Notes under the pieces: model-generated
What the model was told of the DNA's origin: nothing
What the model saw: only the letters and a program-made list of their open reading frames with translations
Database searches by the model: none
Assembly: GCA_001017865.1 (NCBI GenBank)
Contig: LATQ01000001.1
Location: 401,503-413,043 of the forward strand
From: Rhodococcus sp. IITR03
Lineage (GTDB): Bacteria; Actinomycetota; Actinomycetes; Mycobacteriales; Mycobacteriaceae
Reading direction: 5' to 3'
DNA: 11,541 nt
Position numbers and translations under genes: made by a program
In this document: positions 8,023 to 11,541 of the stretch, piece after piece
Numbering within the stretch: position 1 is the stretch's first letter
How the letters are laid out: every line of letters begins with the position of its first letter

Positions 8023-8671
8023 TCAGCGAGGTTCGGTTCCGCCTTCGCCTGAGGTGGCCTCCGCGAGCCACCGCCGTGCCTCGGCGAGGATCCCGGGTGC
8101 CCGGTCGGGTGAGACCCCGGCGAGCACGAGGTTGCCCAGGACGATCGTGTCGCCCGAGTCGTCCACCAGCCCGAGATTGGCCTGCTCGAGTGTGGCCATC
8201 GTCAGGCCTTCCATCATCCCCACGAGGACGGGCGCCGGCAGATAGTCGGAGAACTGGCTCTGCGCGAGGCCGCGTTCGACGTGTCCGAGGACACGCGAGC
8301 GCACCGGGGAGACGAGTTCGGCGATGCGCTGCTCTCCCATCTCCTTGCGCGCGAACGAGAGCAGCACGCGGTAGCGGTCGCCGATGGGCCAGGTCCGCAG
8401 CGCCACGACCGCGAGTGCGACCGCGGGATCGTCCGGTTCAGGATGGTCGAGAGCCTCGGCGAGTGCGGTCGAGGCGTCGTCGACGATCCCTCCGGAGGGC
8501 TTCCCGGTTGGGGAAGTGCGCATAGACGGTGCGGCGGACGACACCTGCGGCCTTGGCGACATCGTCCATGCTCGCGTCGGAGTCGGCGGCGAAGCACATC
8601 ACCGCAGCGTCGAGTATGCGCATGCGGTTCGCATTGAATCGGGTTCGCGGTCGTGTGACCGAGTTCTCCAC
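8023..8671 (-). CDS. TetR/AcrR-family regulator, divergent to MFS pump (one frameshift)
   Basis: About 215 residues after repair. The N-terminal DNA-binding domain shows MRILDAAVMCFA, then ASMDDVAKAAGVVRRTVYAHFPNREAL; the remainder (VDDASTALAEAL… to …GGTEPR) is a helical ligand-binding domain. The frame breaks at 8488-8503, right after NREAL, inside the 12-bp palindrome CCCTCCGGAGGG; two missing bases or one extra base would repair it. The GTG at 8671 is preferred because GGAAGAGGA lies a few bases upstream. An in-frame ATG at 8710 would add 13 residues, but it overlaps the predicted -10 element TAAAAT (8709-8714) and has no ribosome binding site. Divergent layout with an efflux pump is the classic LfrR/TetR-type arrangement, so it probably represses the pump and itself. 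Confidence 0.85.
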
Positions 8672-8708
8672 GTTCTCGTCCTCTTCCGCCGACTGTGATC
8701 TGTCTTTC

Positions 8709-8714
8709 ATTTTA
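8709..8714 (-). promoter_or_regulatory. Candidate -10 element for the divergent tetR gene
   Basis: TAAAAT on the minus strand, an AT-rich island in G+C-rich DNA, 38 bases before the preferred tetR start. The matching -35 is unclear. The inverted repeat at 8717-8732 lies immediately upstream in the -10/-35 spacer, so a bound repressor would block this promoter as well. Confidence 0.4.
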
Positions 8715-8715
8715 G

Positions 8716-8744
8716 TTGCACACAGATGTGCAGCTGCGTAACTT
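8716..8744 (+). promoter_or_regulatory. Candidate MFS-gene promoter
   Basis: TTGCAC at 8716-8721 and TAACTT at 8739-8744 are separated by exactly 17 bases, a reasonable sigma70-type match. The expected transcription start is around 8751, leaving a leader of about 54 bases before the pump start at 8805. The -35 overlaps the inverted repeat at 8717-8732. TTGCACAC is repeated directly at 8716-8723 and 8743-8750. Confidence 0.4.
8717..8732. promoter_or_regulatory. Perfect inverted repeat TGCACA-N4-TGTGCA, likely TetR operator
   Basis: TGCACACAGATGTGCA has 6-bp perfect arms and lies in the 133-bp gap between the divergent tetR and MFS genes. It covers the proposed MFS -35 and spacer and touches the tetR core promoter. 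Size, symmetry and position are those of a TetR-family operator. The link to this particular regulator is inferred from location. Confidence 0.55.
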
Positions 8745-8804
8745 GCACACCACCGTGTAGATCGGGGCTCCGGTCCCGGCCCGTGTCGCACCCGAGGAGA
8801 ACCC

Positions 8805-10415
8805 ATGACCACTGCCGTCACCCCCGCAGGAGGGACCGCAGCGAAGGAACCCTACCGGCTGCGCTGGGCCGGACTGGCAGTGCTGTGCCTGAGCCTGCTC
8901 ATCGTCGTGATGGCCAACACCTCGCTCATCGTCGCCGCACCCGGCATGCTGCGCGACCTGCAGCTCACCAGCGCCGACATGCAGTGGATCATCGACGGCT
9001 ACACCGTCCCCTACGCCGCGCTGATGCTGCTGTTCGGCGTGCTCGGCGACCGGTACGGGCGACGCCGCGCGTTTGCTGGCCGGCCTGGTCGCCTTCGCCG
9101 CCGGCGCGGTCTACGGATCGTTCGCCGACAGCGCCGGCGACGTGATCGTCGCGCGCATCGTCATGGGTGTGGGCGCAGCCGTGATCATGCCCGCAACGCT
9201 GTCGCTGCTCGTCGCGATGTTCCCCGTGCACGAGCGTGCCCGTGCGATCGCGGCCTGGGCGGCTACGTCCGGACTCGCCATCGCGCTCGGTCCCCTGCTC
9301 GCCGGATGGCTCCTCGAATCGAACTCGTGGGGTTCGACCTTCCTCATCAACGTGCCGATCGCGGCGTTCGCCGCGATCGCGGCCTGATCCTCGTGCCGGC
9401 CTCGAAGGCGGACGATCTCACCCGCACCGACTGGTCGGCGGCGCCTGTCGGTCGCGGCTCTCGGCGGAATCGTCTACGCGATCATCGAGGGGTTCCACTT
9501 CGGTTGGGGCACCGGCGTGATCGCCACCTCGATCGGGTCGGTGATCGCCGCGGTGCTCTTCGTGGTGTGGGAACTTCGTCACCCCCGGCCGCTGCTGGAC
9601 GTGCGCCGGGTCGCGGACCGGACCGTCGGCGGAGCCTGCGTGTCGGTGCTGTTGCTGTTCCTCGTCGCCTTCGGCGCCATCTACTTCGTCGCGCAGCAGT
9701 TCCAGTTCGTGCTCGGTTACGGCCCGCTCGAGACCGGCCTGCGTCTGCTTCCCCTCGCGGTGACGGTCTCGCTGGGTGCGGCGCTGAGCGGCCGGCTCGC
9801 ACCCCGCCTCGGCGCGCGGATCCTCGTGGGCGCGGGCATGGTCGCTGCCGCGGCGGGCATCCTTACACTGACCGTCACGGACGCCGCGTCCGGTTTCACG
9901 CCCTTCCTGATCTCGTTGCTGCTGCTGGGGTTGGGCATCGGTCTGGCCACACCCCCGTCCACCGACCTGATCATGGGCGGTTTCCCCGACTCGGATCTCG
10001 GAGCTGCGGGCGGATTGAACGACACCGCAGTGGAATTCGGAGGTTCACTGGGCATCGCCGTGCTCGGTTCGATCCTCGCGACCACCTATCACCGCGAGAT
10101 CTCCGGCTTCCTCGACGGATTGCCGCTCGCGGATCTGACGGGCCCGATGGCCGATCAGCCGCGATGGCGATCGAGGCGGCCGGCGATTCGGTGGGCGGGG
10201 CGGCGATCGTCGCGGAAGAACTCGCGGCGAACCCGTTCGCGGCGTCGTACGCACAACCGCTGCTCGACGCGTCGTCCGCAGCGTTCGCCGAGGCGATCTC
10301 GTCCGCGAGCCTCGTCGCCGGCATCGTCCTGCTCGTCGGCGCCGCGGCGGTCACCGCGCTACTCCCCCGCGGACTCCGCACCCGCGCCGGCAGCGAGGCC
10401 GAGATCGGCAACTGA
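8805..10415 (+). CDS. MFS multidrug efflux transporter, DHA2 (EmrB/LfrA-like), four frameshifts
   Basis: About 536 residues after repair, the size of a 14-TM DHA2 drug/H+ antiporter. The start is ATG 8805 with GAGGAGA at 8794-8800. Landmarks in order: TM1 LAVLCLSLLIVVMANTSLIV, TM2 onset MQWIIDGYTVPYAAL, MFS motif A GVLGDRYGRRR, ARIVMGVGAAVIMPA, motif-C-like GLAIALGPLLAGW, and the C-half ATPPSTDLIMGG and NDTAVEFGGSLGIAVLGS. The reading changes frame near 9072 (one extra T), after 9380 (one base missing), near 9444 (one extra or two missing) and after 10158 (one G missing). Each half-frame encodes conserved MFS sequence, so the protein was intact in evolution; error or very recent decay explains the breaks. 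The TM1 Asp usual in DHA2 pumps is replaced (MANTS). It would export drugs or toxic organics under the divergent TetR. Its last 57 bases overlap the convergent hydrolase gene. Confidence 0.85.
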   Translation: MTTAVTPAGGTAAKEPYRLRWAGLAVLCLSLLIVVMANTSLIVAAPGMLRDLQLTSADMQWIIDGYTVPYAALMLLFGVLGDRYGRRRAFAGRPGRLRRRRGLRIVRRQRRRRDRRAHRHGCGRSRDHARNAVAARRDVPRARACPCDRGLGGYVRTRHRARSPARRMAPRIELVGFDLPHQRADRGVRRDRGLILVPASKADDLTRTDWSAAPVGRGSRRNRLRDHRGVPLRLGHRRDRHLDRVGDRRGALRGVGTSSPPAAAGRAPGRGPDRRRSLRVGAVAVPRRLRRHLLRRAAVPVRARLRPARDRPASASPRGDGLAGCGAERPARTPPRRADPRGRGHGRCRGGHPYTDRHGRRVRFHALPDLVAAAGVGHRSGHTPVHRPDHGRFPRLGSRSCGRIERHRSGIRRFTGHRRARFDPRDHLSPRDLRLPRRIAARGSDGPDGRSAAMAIEAAGDSVGGAAIVAEELAANPFAASYAQPLLDASSAAFAEAISSASLVAGIVLLVGAAAVTALLPRGLRTRAGSEAEIGN

Positions 10416-11171
10416 CCGGACGGTGAGCAGGTCGAGCGATCGCGCCCAGGCACGGGTGGTCCGGTTCAGGAAGGCGACGTGATCCTCGCCGTCGAACAGT
10501 TCCAGCGACACCGGGTCGCCCGCCGCGTCGGCCGCGTCGACGTAACGGTGCGCGACACTCACCGGCACCTGCTCGTCGGCGGTGCCGTGCAGCACCGCGA
10601 CCGGCACACCGATCGGCGGCCGGTGCGTCGGTGAGGCAGACCGGTAACGCTCGGGTGCATCCGCGTAGGACGCACCGAAGAGCGCCTCGAACGCCTCCAC
10701 GCGACGACCACGTTCCCCGGCGGTGACGAGATCGAGCGCACCCGCCTGCGAGACCACGAATTCCGGTCGCACCGATGTACTCTCACCCGCGAGCCACACC
10801 GCCAGCTGACCTCCCGCCGAGTGACCGACGAGCCTCACACGGTCGAGATCGACCTCGACACCGCCGCGCTGCGCGTGCGGAACGACCTCGCTGAAGATCG
10901 TGTAGTACGCCGCGACCACATCGGCGGACATCTCGTCCCACGCGCCACCGGCCTCGAGACGGCGGTACTCGACGTTCCACGCCACCACACCGCGACGCGC
11001 GAGTTCCACGGACAGCGCGGTACCGAGGGTGAGCTGGTAGCGGCCGTGCCACGAACCGCCGTGAACGACCATGACGACGGGAACGGGCCCCGTCACCGTC
11101 GCGGGGTCGGGCAGGAAGACGTGCCCGAACTGCTGCGAGTGGGTGCCGTAGGCGATCTTCGTACGAGCCAA
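10359..11171 (-). CDS. Alpha/beta hydrolase, serine esterase/formamidase-like
   Basis: 270 residues, unbroken and without a signal peptide. The fold markers are HGGSW at 37-41 (oxyanion hole), nucleophile elbow GHSAGG at 116-121 with Ser118, the acid Asp199 in HGTADEQVP, and His230 in DGEDH, giving a Ser118-Asp199-His230 triad. HGGxW plus NVEYR resembles the BD-FAE/arylformamidase-like group; esterase or kynurenine-formamidase-type activity is possible, but no substrate is shown. The start is TTG at 11171 with AAGGAA nine bases upstream; no ATG or GTG exists in frame between the rsmE stop and this point. It follows rsmE by 48 bases, so it probably shares that transcript. The last ~19 codons overlap the end of the MFS gene on the other strand. 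Confidence 0.85.
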   Translation of the reverse strand: MARTKIAYGTHSQQFGHVFLPDPATVTGPVPVVMVVHGGSWHGRYQLTLGTALSVELARRGVVAWNVEYRRLEAGGAWDEMSADVVAAYYTIFSEVVPHAQRGGVEVDLDRVRLVGHSAGGQLAVWLAGESTSVRPEFVVSQAGALDLVTAGERGRRVEAFEALFGASYADAPERYRSASPTHRPPIGVPVAVLHGTADEQVPVSVAHRYVDAADAAGDPVSLELFDGEDHVAFLNRTTRAWARSLDLLTVRSVADLGLAAGAGAESAGE

Positions 11172-11219
11172 GAGAGGAAATTCCTTCGCTACAGAGAATC
11201 GGGACCCGCAAGCGATCCC

Positions 11220-11541
11220 TCAGTGCAAGGGCCTGGTCCGCCACCGGTCGGTCATCACACCGATCGCGCCGAGGGCGACGGCCGCGGCGGTCGAGGTGCG
11301 CAGCACCGTGGGGCCGAGACCGACCGCCACCGCTCCCGCGTCGACGAGGGTCTCGACCTCCGCGTCGTCGAGTCCCCCTTCGGGACCGACGATCAGCGTC
11401 AGCGAATCGGCGTCGCGCACCGGCAGATCGGCAAAGGGGATCGTGGCGGATTCGTGGAGCACCGCGACGACGTCGCCGCGCTCGACGGCCGAGCGGACCC
11501 GGGCGACGACCGTCGGGTGTGCGGTGCGAACCCGGCGACGT
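11220..11541 (-). CDS. rsmE: 16S rRNA (uracil(1498)-N3)-methyltransferase RsmE, 3' part
   Basis: The C-terminal ~106 residues; the N-terminal PUA-like part lies right of the window. RsmE methylates U1498 of 16S rRNA with S-adenosylmethionine. The SPOUT knot motifs are clear: [21 protein letters not shown] and [16 protein letters not shown], matching the family's GPEGG and ILRTETA blocks that bind the cofactor. The stop TGA is at 11220-11222. The gene precedes phoH in the usual actinobacterial hrcA–dnaJ–rsmE–phoH–ybeY order, here separated by the hydrolase and the efflux pair. Confidence 0.93.
   Translation of the reverse strand, partial: RRRVRTAHPTVVARVRSAVERGDVVAVLHESATIPFADLPVRDADSLTLIVGPEGGLDDAEVETLVDAGAVAVGLGPTVLRTSTAAAVALGAIGVMTDRWRTRPLH

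Noticed and set aside
9072..10158. Programmed frameshifting in the MFS gene
   Set aside because: Four shifts of mixed direction without slippery heptamers or recoding signals, and similar breaks in unrelated genes, fit sequence errors better.
1..11541. CRISPR array, tRNA/rRNA genes, insertion sequence, prophage or toxin–antitoxin pair
   Set aside because: No spaced repeats, tRNA-like folds, transposase/integrase motifs, long terminal inverted repeats or paired small genes were found.

Overview
The window looks like chromosomal DNA of a high-GC actinobacterium of the Mycobacteriales, most likely Rhodococcus or a close relative. The reasons are the G+C-rich codon use, the strong preference for GTG starts, and a minus-strand housekeeping block rsmE – (accessory genes) – phoH – ybeY – corC-like – era whose order and proteins resemble the mycobacterial block. 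No rRNA, tRNA, CRISPR array, transposase, integrase or phage gene was seen.

Layout. (1) 1-3970, plus strand: the C-terminal two thirds of an amidase-signature hydrolase, a TetR regulator coupled to it by a GTGA overlap, a 260-bp regulatory gap with several inverted repeats, a roughly 508-residue permease of unassigned family, and an isochorismatase-like cysteine hydrolase. Two C-N hydrolases, a permease and a regulator together suggest a small uptake-and-hydrolysis unit for an amide, ureide or N-carbamoyl compound; the substrate is unknown. (2) 3981-7920, minus strand: era, a CNNM/CorC-type CBS membrane protein, ybeY and phoH, a conserved set for ribosome/rRNA maturation plus a metal-transport-type membrane protein. 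(3) 8023-10415: a divergent TetR/MFS pair with a perfect inverted repeat over the predicted efflux-pump promoter, typical of a self-regulated drug-efflux unit. (4) 10359-11541, minus strand: a serine alpha/beta hydrolase with a TTG start, then the 3' part of rsmE (16S rRNA m3U1498 methyltransferase).

Two things stand out. First, the text has about eleven reading-frame breaks in six genes (amidase 2, first TetR 1, permease 1, phoH 2, second TetR 1, MFS 4). Most are repaired by restoring one G or C in a short G/C run, and after repair every protein has a normal family length. Two breaks fall in the highly conserved phoH, so consensus sequencing errors are more likely than true decay; the affected genes are annotated here as full genes with marked shift points. 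Second, both accessory units carry regulatory-looking repeats in their control regions: three copies of CGTGACG and a TGTGCA/TGCACA inverted repeat before the permease, and TGCACA/TGTGCA in the tetR/MFS gap. The candidate novel element is the amidase–TetR–permease–cysteine hydrolase unit beside era. All functions are inferred from sequence motifs and family knowledge; no database search was run.
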